From Glandiceps talaboti (taxonomy: Eukaryota > Hemichordata > Enteropneusta > Spengelidae): a DNA stretch of 64,000 nucleotides. This document shows positions 13,660 through 23,690 of the stretch, piece after piece. Both the position numbers and the translations under genes were made by a program. Position 1 is the first letter of the stretch; every line of letters begins with the position of its first letter. The notes beneath the pieces were generated by a model. That model saw only the letters and a program-made list of their open reading frames with translations. It was not told the DNA's origin and did no database searches. The stretch covers positions 19,211,371-19,275,370 of the forward strand of contig NC_135558.1 in assembly GCF_964340395.1 (NCBI RefSeq), read 5' to 3'.

Positions 13660-15028
13660 TGTATGTATGTACGTGTGTGTGTCTGTGTGTGTAAACAACT
13701 TGATGTTAAAAAAATTGTCAGACTAATTGCAGTAAAACTTGGTGTGGATGCCACACCTAGTCTAAATGATAATTGTAACCACATTAGATATCTTTGAATC
13801 CTCAGTATGCAGTTGTACTATGATAGTATTGCCACAAATTTTTTTTCAAAATATGTACCAAAGTTAGAAGTAGAAAAAGTTCAACACACTGAATTCAGTC
13901 GTTGCAATGTTTGTTTGTTCATGTCATCCATGGCTTATTCATCCAATCATAGGAGATTCCACCCTCAGATCGAAGTCAGTCTCAGCCAGAAATAAAAACC
14001 GCACCACCCACTCGACCACCGCCAACCATATCAGTAGCTCCACCAGCAAGTTTGTCAACGGTTCCACCAACTCGACCTCCACCAAGTCAACCGCTTCCAG
14101 ATTTACCAACAAACCAACCACCAGCAAACATACCTAGTGCTCCGCCCAATAGACCAACACCAACAATAACAAAATCACCACCAGGTCAACCACTACCAGA
14201 GTTACCAAGTGAACCAACAAATAAACCACCAGCAAGCGCTGCTCCAGACAGACCACCACCAACAATATCAAAACCTCCGCCAAGTCAACCACTACCAGAG
14301 TTACCAAGCGCTCCAACAAATCAACCACCAGCAAGTGCTGCTCCAGACAGACCACCATCAACAATATCAAAACCTCCGCCAAGTCAACCACTACCTGATT
14401 TACCAAAGGTACCACCAAGCCGACCACCACCACCAAATATATCAAACATTCCACCAAACCGACCACCACCACCACCAAGCATATCATTATCTCCTGCAGT
14501 CAAATCCATTCCCCCTCCTCCACAGCAACCCCTACCCACCGTACCATCTGCTAACAATGCTGCAGGTCAAAGTTCAAATAAGAACTTAAAGATTACATCA
14601 CATATCTCACCAAGGGTTTCACCAGCTGCTAGTCCAAGGTCAAGTCCAAAGCTGGCACCAAAACCCAAACCAGTCAAGTCTAATTCATCACTAAATGCAA
14701 ATAATGATGGAGATAAACAAGTGTTACCACAGCAACCACTTACACCATCCCCACCACCATCATTTCAACAGCCAGAAGATGTAAGTATTTTGGCATTATG
14801 ATACACTCCATTTTCATTTGCTTTATGTATCACATTTTGTGTGACATGCTTCCCTAGAAATGACTCAAATAGATATTCAATCATTATTTTCTCACTGCAA
14901 CTTGTACTTTTAAAATCAGTTTTCAATTGACAGGTAAAGTATTTTAAGGAGATAAGTACACCCCCACCCCCATCCATATAAGTACACCCCAACACATACA
15001 TACATACATACATACATACATACATACA

Positions 15029-15060
<32 letters not shown>

Positions 15061-15273
15061 CACACACATACATACATACATACATACATACATGCATGCA
15101 TGCATGCATGCATGCGTACATACATACATACATACATACATACATACATACATACATACATACATACATACATACATACATGTACACACATACATACATA
15201 CATACATACATACATACATACATACATACACACACATACACACATACACACACACATACATACATACATACAT

Positions 15274-15306
<33 letters not shown>

Positions 15307-18300
15307 TACATACATACATACATACATACATACATACATACATACATACACACACACACAAATGCACTCAAACACTATTTAGAAACTGTTTTTAAAAACA
15401 TGAAAAAGTAAATGATATGATGATCTCTGGATGGGGGCAAGAGAAGGAGCAATGTAAGTCCTGCAAACCTGGGGTAAATTTTCCAAATTACAGCCCAATG
15501 TCACTTTACAAATGACTTAGGTTTTGAGTACAGAGAATGGTGGGGTGGGGGTGGGTGTGGGATGCAATGTAATTCTAGGAAGACACATTCGATTATAGCT
15601 CAAACTATATGTCACTAGAATTGAATGAATAAGGTTTTAAGTGTATGTAGTGTTTATATGCTAGTTGTAAAATTCTGTTAATCTTTGATTTTCTCTGTTA
15701 ATTCATTTCAAAGGGCAAATCTGTGTCAACTACATCATGGCTATCCAACATGGCGGTTGCCACTGTAGGTGCTACAGAGTCAAATAATTGGGTTACCATC
15801 AAAGCCCACTACAAGTACACATGTGCAATTAGAGTCAAAACAGGAACACCATACAAGGAATTCAGTGAATTAATCTGTAAAAAATTTGAGAAGCTGCCAA
15901 GTGAACTAAATATCTGGTAAGTTAGTGATGTCTGTGTGTTGTGTACAAGTGTGTCAGTGCATTTACTGTTAACCTAGATATTTTTGCTACGACAAGAAAA
16001 TTTTGCATTTTTGCAGTCTTCATCTTGTTCTCAAACATTAATTTTAACTAATTACCAGACTGGTACAGTTTTTATGTACAGAAAGCATATTAGTGATTAC
16101 TTTATGTTTGTGTTTTTGTTGTCCAGCAAAATAAGCAAAAATATGTTTTGGCACAAATTTTCAGGTTTACAATATGTATGTATGTAACAAAGGATGTACA
16201 ATTGAATAGTAGTTGCATTTTGCTGAATTATTTTTTTTTTTTAGTTTTTCTCAAACTAGCAACAGTCTTGTTGATTGATTTTAAAATGATGACAATCAGG
16301 TCCAGAGAGATTATAGTTGACCATCTGTGTTCTCTGTTTACTTTGGGGTTTAAATGAGGACAAAGTTGAAGGCTTTACAACCATTACAATTGTTGAATAA
16401 AAATGACTATGATCAGAACGTTGTTTTATCAGTGGTGAACAACTTTTTCTTAAGTTGCCAGAGAGTTTTTAAAATGGATTAAAATTCTCTTGTTTTCTCT
16501 TTTACTGTGGCTTTATCCAGAATTGAATATCGGTCAAATACACAATTATTAAGAAAGTTACACAACACAGAAATTCATTCAAATACATAGAAGAGAAGAG
16601 AAGAGAGAGAAAAAAACCATTACAGAAACAAATAACAACAAACCAGATTGGCGTAAACAAAATCGCTGAGTTGCTCATACTTGTTTTGTTTGTTTGTTTG
16701 TTTGTTTGTTTGTTTGTTTGTTTGAGGCAGTCAATAGGTTGTCATGTATTGATCACTTCATTTGAAACTTGTAATATTTTGCCCGTTAATGTATTGCATT
16801 GTCATTTTTGTCGACAACATTATTAATTAGGAAACGCTTGAACTGTTGACTTTCTACTATGAGAATTGGTTAAAGTGTCTCCAGATGTAGGCACAAAAAA
16901 CACTCTGAAATGTTTTTTTTTTTATTTGAATACATTCATGCTAAAAAGAATTTTGTAGGAGACAATGTACTGATGATTGCAATATTTCTAAGTGATTAAA
17001 TTTTCCCCCGGAGAAAAGAGTTTGTTATTTTGTTCAGAAGTAATTTTCACATACTAATACGCAAACTTATGCATTGTATCTGACATAGACTGTAAGATTC
17101 ATCATGTCGTTCTGTCCTGATAGGCCTGCTTCTACTGCATTAAGATGATATATGTTGTATGTGTTGTTTCCAGCCTGGATCTCTCATACCGATATGTTAG
17201 GGAACCCCATGCGGGTATACCTTGCACACTATATCTGACTATTAAAGTCTGACATATTTTACAGATATTAGCAGAATAGAACAACAATAATGAAAATAAA
17301 TTCTAAAATAATGTGTTCCAAGAGAAATGAGAATTTCTCATAGTAGAGAGTCAACAGTTCAAGCGTTTGTTTAGATGGCAATCATTTTTGTCCAAGATTT
17401 AAGTGATGTCGTAATGGTTGAATGGTTAGAGTGACCAGTTTGAGAATCTACAGGTTGTGTGTTTCATGCCTTACTGCTGATATTTTGCTTATGAATGACT
17501 AAAGTTCTTGATGGGCAAGATTTGATCCATGATTGTGCCCAAGTCTACCCAGCTGTATAATTCGGCACCTGGTAGGATAGAGATTGCAATGTGAATGCTT
17601 TAATCCTGTGCACTTTATTAATACAAAGACAGCAGTAGATTGTGTGCTTCCTGCAGAGATGAGGAAGCATAAGGGTGTCATTGTGCCACTATAGGTCCAT
17701 GCTAAGAGTAATATTTGTACGATGCTGTAATGACGACATCTATTGTGGAAGGTGCTGTATACATGTAAATGTATTGAGATATACAATTATGTATATATTA
17801 TTGTTCTTTACTATTATTTTCATATTTTTGTATCGTTTCCACAATTAGGTTCAGAAAAGAAGACAACTCTGAACTACAGAAAATTGACAGTGAGAAACTC
17901 ATGAAAGATTTTTGGAACGCTGCAAATTATGGTCGAATTACAGTTTGGTGTTATGAATCGGAGGTACAGAGTTGTGTTTATTTTAGTTTGTTTTTAATTC
18001 CAAGTTAGCAGTTTATTCTAAACATCATTTGATGATAAATTGTTAAATGATAATAATATCTAATAATGTCAATATTACCACACTGATATAATTCTTATTA
18101 GTACTAGTAAATTTAGTTTTACACTGGTTAGTTTTGTCATTATTTCCTCTTTATTTCATTCATTCATTCATTCATTCATTCTTCATTCATCCTTCCATCC
18201 ATCCATCCATCCATCCATTCATTCATTCATTCTTCATTCATCCTTTCATCCATTCATTTGTTCATCCATCCATCCATCCATCCATCCATCCATCTTTCCT

Positions 18301-20745
18301 TCCTTCCATCCATCCATCCATCCAATCCATCCATTCATTCATTCATTCATTTATTCATTCATCTTTCCTTTCATTCATCCATCCATCCATCCATTCATTC
18401 ATTTTTTCATTCATTCATTCATTCATCCAGCCATCCATCTTTCCTTTCATCCATCCATCCATCCATCCATCCAGCCATTCATTCGTCCGTCCATTCATTC
18501 ATTCATTTATTCATTCATCCATCCATCCATCCATCCATCCATCCATCTTTCCTTCACTCATTCATTCATTCATTCATTCATTCATTCTAGGGCATACTTG
18601 ATTCATGTTCATGTTCTACTTGCAATTCACCTGGGTTTGCTTCATACACATTCTTTTATCCATAGAAATATTTATGCAGTGTTGCAGCCAGAGGGGGTTT
18701 TTGGGTCATTTGACACACATTTTTTGGACCTGACCCACAATTTTGGAAGTGACGGGTCATAGATGACCCACACTAAAATTGTATGCAAATATGTTTAGCA
18801 ACATGACCACACCTATAACAACAGCCACATGATTGCATAGATTGCATAGATAACAACAGGGTTGGATAGGTAACTGCAAATATCTAGCATGGATACTGTT
18901 ATGGGTAAATATTTTTAAAGGCTGTACAGTTGTGCTACAATGCCATTGGCACTTTTTTTATAATGTCCCCAAAAAATTGATAATGACCCACAAAAATGAA
19001 AGTCTTGGGACACTATGTCCCACTCTTTCAAAAGGCTGGCTGCAACACTATTTATGATTATATTAAATTTATTAATTTCAAACTTCTTGAAATAGCCCAC
19101 TCACTGTCTGAAACTAGTCAAACATTGAAACCATTTTTGTAGTGAATTAATTTCTACTGTTCTAAACAAAATTTTACACTATCCTTACGTTAAAATATCC
19201 TGGTTCAATGACTCCATATTTCCTTTCTATCTATTTCAGTCTTTTGGTAAAGTTAGGTAGCAGTAAATGAAATCACCAAATATTTGGGACATATGTTTTT
19301 CACCCCACCTTAGGTCTCGAACTACAACAGTTCAAGGATGCACCACTTGAAGTTGCCACGGTGTTTGTTACATACTTGAAGATATTCTGTGTAAATTGTG
19401 ATTTCACTAATCTTCATTTTCTCCATTCATTTAGGTTGAAAAATCATCTGAGTTTCATTCTTTGTATTTTCCAGGTTGAAAAACCGACCAATGTCCCCAG
19501 CAAGCAGGTAGTTGCCATGTATGACTTTGACGCTCCCCAGGCAGTGGACCTCAGCTTTAAAGAAGGCAACATTATCAGTGAAGTTATTTCTAGTAAGTAA
19601 ATGCTGGTCTAGTATTAACGACTGCCCTCAACATAAATGTTGATACTTCTTTTGTTTTGTTTTTACTTATTGATAATTTCTCCATTACAGAAAAAAAAGC
19701 TTATTCTCAGTAAGGGGAGATTTTGTCGTGATATAATCTGGCATTTGGATAAAATCTAGTTTGTTATTAATTAAAGTAGTAAATGTAACAACACTGCATA
19801 AAATTACACAGGACATGAAAATGTTCAGAGAATTTTTCTGGTACAGTATATCTGTCATAGATTGTTTCTCTGTTGAGATTTGTCTTCACATTCTCACACA
19901 TATATATTATAATATCATTTTCCTTCTTTTTATCAAATGGCATGATGTAAGCATTGTGACTCATAATGTACATAAAGTAATGAAACAGGTTGAAAGTGTG
20001 TTCAGGTAGAATGTGTGTTGGTGACCAATATGCTTTGAAATTAAATTCCCCAAAATATCTCCAAACCATTTAATATGAAATCTTGAATTCATAAATTATG
20101 TTTGAAATGTTTTCTTGTTCAACCAAGAAAAACACAAGAGACACTATGGGCCATAATTATCACTTGACGTCGAAGATGAGAATTGACAAAATACTTGGGT
20201 TACAAGTATCTGGCGAACAATTTAAAAATACTTGCACAAGAGTAATTTGTGAAAAATTATGAAGCGTAGTGGTGACTTTGAACATTATCTTGTGCAGTGT
20301 ACAATATACAACATATACATGTCTTTGTAGTCATTAAAGAAAAACCAGTGTCAGAAATCCTATATTTTGTGTTTGAACGTGTTTAACTTAAATTCAGTCT
20401 TGTATATGGTATATCGGTAATAATACGATGCCCTCTGTTTCTATTCCAGTTGATGATAACTGGTACCAAGGTCAACTTCATGGTAAAACTGGTCTCTTTC
20501 CTAAAACTTATGTCAAAGACCTTGAACTTCCACCACCATCACCACTAGCCCCCGATGTAACGGCTAAACCAGTCCTTCGCAATACAACATCGTCAACAAA
20601 TCAAGTAACATTACGACAAAAATCGTCAAAAACACAGTCTGCCTCATTTACACAAGAAGAAACGCCAACATCGTTCGGTGCACTAATGCAAGAACTGAAA
20701 ACAGCAACACAAAGGAGATCACATTACGATACTACGAATACTTAA
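8266..20745 (+). CDS. ncf2: p67phox / NCF2-like NADPH oxidase activator, whole gene (9 coding exons)
   Basis: Nine exons join in phase to a predicted 749-residue protein. p67phox is the cytosolic subunit that, with Rac and p47phox, activates the gp91phox/NOX2 oxidase to make superoxide. Order: TPR-type repeats (about 1-175); activation segment (about 203-225); proline-rich region (231-506); PB1 domain (about 533-610); SH3 domain (about 624-676); polar tail. Joins: 8457/11300, 11491/12623, 12763/13215, 13379/13953, 14780/15714, 15916/17849, 17963/19475, 19592/20450, all GT/AG. The central SH3 found in human p67phox between activation segment and PB1 was not found; a repetitive proline-rich exon is in its place. 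Human p67phox is 526 residues, so this protein is long because of that exon. NOXA1 is the alternative orthologue name, but layout and the RGK..IDYK motif favour p67phox. Confidence 0.88.
8458..11299 (+). other. Intron 1 of the p67phox-like gene
   Basis: 2.8 kb intron. It contains poly-G runs (9117-9131, 9571-9587), a poly-C run (about 10596-10608) and the piggyBac-like MITE described separately. No further exon was recognised. Confidence 0.8.
9324..9686. mobile_element. piggyBac-like MITE copy A
   Basis: The element starts TTAA-AGGGACACAAGC and ends GCTTGTGTCA...TTAA, so the termini are inverted repeats flanked by TTAA, the target site of piggyBac elements. It aligns along its length with the copy at 26087-26434 (shared 'attctac', 'tgactgaactca/taactgaattca', 'cctggtat', 'aatgtcat'). 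It has no coding capacity, so it is non-autonomous. It lies in p67phox intron 1. Confidence 0.7.
11300..11491 (+). CDS. ncf2: p67phox-like exon 2 (TPR and Rac-binding insertion region)
   Basis: 64 codons, phase 0 both ends; acceptor tttccag, donor gaa|gtaagt. Encodes residues 65-128: [20 protein letters not shown] (TPR helix pair) and then [20 protein letters not shown]. The RG..(L/Y)IDYK.LGL motif is strongly conserved in p67phox, in the beta-hairpin insertion that contacts Rac. Confidence 0.9.
11800..12490. repeat. Intronic tandem repeat, ~85-95 bp unit, ~179 bp higher-order unit
   Basis: Units contain 'actttgataagtta', 'actaattacattgtatg', 'tctttgcat' and 'ctcattcctggcccctgtgg'. Two consecutive 179-bp blocks (12042-12220 and 12221-12399) are almost identical and give the same 60-residue open frame twice. 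They lie in p67phox intron 2, so the frames are repeat translations. Confidence 0.9.
12623..12763 (+). CDS. ncf2: p67phox-like exon 3 (last TPR)
   Basis: 47 codons, phase 0 both ends; acceptor atttcag, donor cag|gtaagt. Residues 129-175 read [20 protein letters not shown] and then [10 protein letters not shown], the TPR that follows the Rac-binding insertion in the family (human: VLYNIAFMYAKKEEW). Confidence 0.9.
13215..13379 (+). CDS. ncf2: p67phox-like exon 4 (activation segment)
   Basis: 55 codons, phase 0; acceptor cttgtag, donor aag|gtacat. Residues 176-230 include IFRPPKSK and [20 protein letters not shown], the counterpart of the KDYLGKA.VV.SV activation domain that stimulates electron transfer in the NOX2 flavocytochrome. 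The two valines after LGKAK align with the functionally essential Val of the human activation domain. Confidence 0.9.
13380..13952 (+). repeat. Intron 4 with (GT)n microsatellite
   Basis: Introns usually need no separate call, but this one holds a GT-rich tract at about 13580-13693. I looked here for the missing central SH3 exon and found no ALYDF, W or PxNYV-type motif in any forward frame. Confidence 0.8.
13953..14780 (+). CDS. ncf2: p67phox-like exon 5 (repetitive proline-rich region)
   Basis: 276 codons, phase 0 both ends; acceptor aatcatag, donor gat|gtaagt. Residues 231-506. The first half is a protein tandem repeat of about 33 residues: [19 protein letters not shown] followed by [12 protein letters not shown] recurs with small changes. 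The second half is PP/SP-rich ([25 protein letters not shown]). Many PxxP motifs with flanking Arg or Lys could bind SH3 domains, either this protein's own or those of p47phox/p40phox-type partners. Dense CCA codons mean the DNA itself is a minisatellite, so length polymorphism is likely. It replaces the central SH3 region. Confidence 0.85.
14781..15713 (+). repeat. Intron 5 with (CATA)n microsatellite
   Basis: About 370 bp (14993-15362) of CATA/CATG/CACA repeat inside a 0.9 kb intron. It generates spurious long open frames on both strands. The intron ends with acceptor tttcaaag (AG 15712-15713). Confidence 0.9.
15714..15916 (+). CDS. ncf2: p67phox-like exon 6 (start of PB1 domain)
   Basis: 203 nt, phase 0 in, phase 2 out (TG|gtaagt splits a Trp codon). 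Residues 507-574: a Ser/Thr-rich lead, then [17 protein letters not shown] and [14 protein letters not shown], the first beta strands and helix of a PB1 domain. A Lys in the first strand (IKAHYKY) is what a basic (type II) PB1 needs to bind an acidic OPCA-type PB1 such as that of p40phox. Confidence 0.87.
15917..17848 (+). other. Intron 6 of the p67phox-like gene
   Basis: 1.9 kb intron holding a (TTTG)n tract at about 16683-16724 and a SINE at about 17404-17800. Short forward frames (for example 15984-16187) show no protein character. Confidence 0.75.
17404..17800 (+). mobile_element. tRNA-derived SINE, copy 1
   Basis: The 5' part contains a box A-like 'tggttagagtga' and a box B-like 'ggttgtgtgtttcatgcc', as in a tRNA-derived Pol III promoter. 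The body matches the copy at 47944-48269: 'cccagctgtataatt', 'cctggtaggatagag', 'ttgcaatgtgaatgctttaa', and a 3' end with 'gtgctgtata...attattgtt'. It lies in p67phox intron 6, sense to the gene. Confidence 0.75.
17849..17963 (+). CDS. ncf2: p67phox-like exon 7 (end of PB1 domain)
   Basis: 115 nt, phase 2 in, phase 0 out; acceptor caattag, donor gag|gtacag. Residues 574-612 read [20 protein letters not shown], then [19 protein letters not shown]. It closes the PB1 fold, with a final strand (ITVWC) like the LTLWC strand of human p67phox. Confidence 0.88.
18150..18590. repeat. (ATTC/ATCC)n microsatellite
   Basis: About 440 bp of CATT/CATC/CTTT tetranucleotide variants. Long Ser-Phe-Ile-His frames in it are artefacts. 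It lies in p67phox intron 7. Confidence 0.95.
18677..19048. mobile_element. hAT-like MITE with perfect 8-bp target duplication
   Basis: The direct repeat TATTTATG flanks the element at 18669-18676 and 19049-19056. Its ends are inverted repeats: CAGTGTTGCAGCCAG on the left and CTGGCTGCAACAC on the right. The interior has inverted 'gggtcat...gacccac' words and no coding capacity. An 8-bp duplication plus CAG-type ends is the hAT signature. It lies in p67phox intron 7. Confidence 0.85.
19475..19592 (+). CDS. ncf2: p67phox-like exon 8 (first half of SH3)
   Basis: 118 nt, phase 0 in, phase 1 out; acceptor ttttccag, donor tct a|gtaagt. Residues 613-651: [20 protein letters not shown], then [15 protein letters not shown] and the DLSFKEGD-type acidic loop are the classic first half of an SH3 domain. 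In human p67phox the C-terminal SH3 binds the p47phox tail. Confidence 0.9.
20450..20745 (+). CDS. ncf2: p67phox-like exon 9 (second half of SH3, C-terminal tail)
   Basis: 296 nt, phase 1 in, TAA stop 20743-20745; acceptor attccag. Completes the SH3: [20 protein letters not shown] with the conserved Trp, Gly and P..YV residues, then a 73-residue Ser/Thr/Gln-rich tail. A possible poly(A) signal (aataaa) is near 22099. Confidence 0.9.
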
Positions 20746-22800
20746 TGACCGTCGTTATTGTAGCAAGTTTTAGTTTCAAGTTTTTCTATTCAAGTCTTAA
20801 ATTTAGCTTTCCATAGATTTTATTATTTGTTTAAAAAACAGTGCCAGTCAAACATTACAGCTTTCATTCATATGAATAGAACTTTACATTCAGTTATGGG
20901 GTCAAAAAACAAAAGTTGACATGCTAGGGTGTCAAATAAAAAATATTGCATACTCTAAGTAAAATTTAACATGTGCTAGATGGTGCAGTATTATATAACT
21001 TTACATTGTGTTAGGGGGTCAAATCTAATTGAAAGTTATCATGTGCTAGGGATCAAATCATAGAATATGGTAAAACTTTACATTGTGTTAAGGGGTCAAA
21101 TTATTAGAATATTACATGTACATTATGTTAAGGGTTCACATTATAGAATATTACATGTATATCGTGTTAAGGGGTCAAATGATAGAATATTGCATGTATA
21201 TTGTGTTAAGGGGTCAAATGATAGAATATTGCATATGTACATTGAGTTAAGGGGTCAAATGATAGAATATTGTGTGGACATTGAGTTAAGGGGTCAATCC
21301 TAGAACATAACAAACAGTAAGACTTGACATTGTATTAGGGAGTCAATCAAATTGCATACTCAAAAGTAAAACTACATTGTGATAGGGATGAACATATGGG
21401 ATATCCACACTACCCAAAATAGAACTCTACACTTTGCTAGGTGGTCAAAAAATGCTATTTTAATTGGTATGATATTTACTGGTGATGTTTCTAGGGATAT
21501 ATAAAGGGGTCTATATACAGGCGTGTAGAAATGTTCGAAAATCAGGTTACAAAAACATATCTGTATTTTATATTGGTGGTACCATTGTCTGTATTTTATA
21601 TTGGTGAATACATTTGGTGATATCAATGTCTGCAGGAGTTATAATCATGGTACACTTAATTCAATATAATGATTCCCTTATAAAAACATGGTTAAGGATC
21701 ATGACATTATTACATCTAGAATTTTGAACCATTTTTAGGGGGTTATTTTGTTAACCAGACTGAAGACAACTACTTTAAAGACAGCATTAAAGTGAACATA
21801 AAGTTAACATGCCTCACATGAATGTGACTTAACCACTGTGTGTCTCATAATTTACAATTTATAGAAAATATTAAATTTAATTATTATTATTACATAAAAC
21901 TGTAGACATATATGATATGGATTATTCCATTAAATAGAAAAACCAAGTTTGTTGATTTCAGTTTTTATTTCAAAATGTCAGTCAGAGTTGGATGTAAGTT
22001 AAATTCCATCTGTATATTATGACTACACGTACTTAGACTACTAACTCCCTAATTTCTGTAATTGAGAATCTCATAGTAGTAGTACCTTGATACCTTAATA
22101 AATAGCAGTTATTAGTTCCATAGTTGTTTTTATTAGACTGTGACTTAGGTTTGAATCTTAGCTGACTAAGATATATGAAATTAAGTTAGAAATTCAACTT
22201 GTGTTTGTACTCATAGGTTTCATTGACACTTATCGTCCTTTCAAAGTACCTTTTAATATTCCAATCAATTTGGTCAGATTTTAATAATTACCATTTGTTT
22301 GTGGTCGAATAACTTGATTTATGATATAAATTTGCAATTTTGCTAGTTGAGTTGTAAGACGTGAGTGAGTCAAACATTCATATCAGTTTTCTCATCGCCA
22401 CTGACTTTTAAGTTTCTCCATTTTTATTTAGGATTCCCCAGTCAATGGTTATATTTGGTGGTCGGAATAAAAAAAAGTAAAATAAATACATTGATTTTTG
22501 TTGTGGTTGATATGCAAGGATTAGAAAAATAATTACATTTCTAAGACTCTGCGTTGTTGATTTAAAAGAACTGTCGAATTGATGGGATTATTACGGTATA
22601 CTCTGCACAATTTACTTTCATTCAGTTTGAACCAATATGTAAAGTTGTCATGATATAATGTGATAGTTTGCCAAAACTATAGATAAAAGTGTCATGTTCT
22701 TTTTTAATGTGCTATAGACATTTACCTGTAGAGTTGTGTACATTTTGTTGTTCATCTGGCAAAATAAAGGTAAAAGAAGTGATTTCTACCCCTGTGCCAT
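20746..22800. repeat. Downstream region with ~40 bp diverged tandem repeat
   Basis: From about 20880 to 21440 a 35-45 bp motif recurs: 'ggggtcaaat', 'atagaatat', 'tacattgtgtta'. It would fall in the p67phox 3' UTR if poly(A) addition is near 22.1 or 22.8 kb (aataaa near 22099, 22486 and 22762). The rest shows no gene. Confidence 0.7.
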
Positions 22801-23276
22801 TCATTTTATTGGTAAAGACTGTTATTTGACGTCAGTTTTTAAAACAGACTCGGCCTAGAGACACTAATGGGATGTCCACCCTTCCATAGACAGTCCTTTC
22901 TGTGATACCCATAATTCAATGTCAACCAAACCTGGTACAAATGTCAGACACTATCATAACTATAGGGTACATACATGTACGTGCACACACTTATTATTTT
23001 GACCTTGACTATTTTTTGGCCAAATGGTGGCCATATTTGTCGTAAAAATGAATATTTTGAACAATAACTCAAGATATTGAATAAATTGACTCAATTAATG
23101 TTTCTACAGCCATATTAATATATTATTAGAGGATAGCATTTAAAAGACTTTGACCTTTGACATTGACTTCTGTCTTCAAGCTAAAACAAGCACAGCTGAA
23201 GCTGGTCAACTTTTAGCAATTCAAATAGGGGTGGTATTTGTTTGGCCTGCCTGTGTTTTTCTCCACGTTGGACTCT
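22801..23276. other. Intergenic, dispersed repeat remnants
   Basis: Contains 'ggccatatttgtcgtaaaa' and 'tgacctttgacattgac' words related to the 2130-2960 repeat. No gene seen. Confidence 0.55.
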
Positions 23277-23690
23277 CTCACAGCCTTGGGAGCATCGCTG
23301 GCAGCTGTTTTGTATGTACCAATATCTACTGCATACTTAGCCTACCTGTTGACTTGAGCCTGACTATCCCTACACTATTTTGTTATCCTAACTGAGGAGA
23401 GCGATATAGTGTAGTAGTGTTAGTTGTTCAAGTTTACAGGTAGGCTACTAAATATGTGTACTCAGATGTAATTTGTACTGTCGACTACATAGGACTAACC
23501 ATTCCTAAACGTGTTATTGCGAAGTATTGCATTAACACGTCAAAGATTAGTTGTAAGTCGTATGTAGTCGACGAGGGCAGACAGTACAAGGATATTAGAT
23601 CTGAGTACATGTATGCAGTAGATATTGGTACTTACAAAACAGCTACTAGCGTCGACACTCCCAAGACTGGGACTAAATATCTTTATGAGG
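23277..23690. repeat. Interrupted foldback element
   Basis: 23283-23335 ('cttgggagcatcg', 'agctgttttgta', 'accaatatctactgcata') is the reverse complement of about 23610-23672. 23459-23492 ('actcagatgtaat', 'actgtcgactacat') is the reverse complement of about 23562-23608. An extra ~110 bp interrupts the left arm. It is probably a non-autonomous foldback element. The frame at 23456-23701 is not protein-like. Confidence 0.7.

Noticed and set aside
13591-13797. Possible missing SH3 or extra exon in p67phox intron 4
   Set aside because: The frame is mostly GT microsatellite; the rest lacks SH3 motifs and good splice sites.
14134-14487. 117-codon minus-strand frame rich in Val and Leu
   Set aside because: Antisense shadow of the CCA-rich proline exon.
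14765-15375. Long minus- and plus-strand frames rich in Met-Tyr-Val-Cys or His-Thr-Tyr-Ile
   Set aside because: Translations of the CATA microsatellite in intron 5 of the p67phox-like gene.
18134-18601. 155-codon Ser-Phe-Ile-His-Pro frame
   Set aside because: Translation of the ATTC/ATCC microsatellite.
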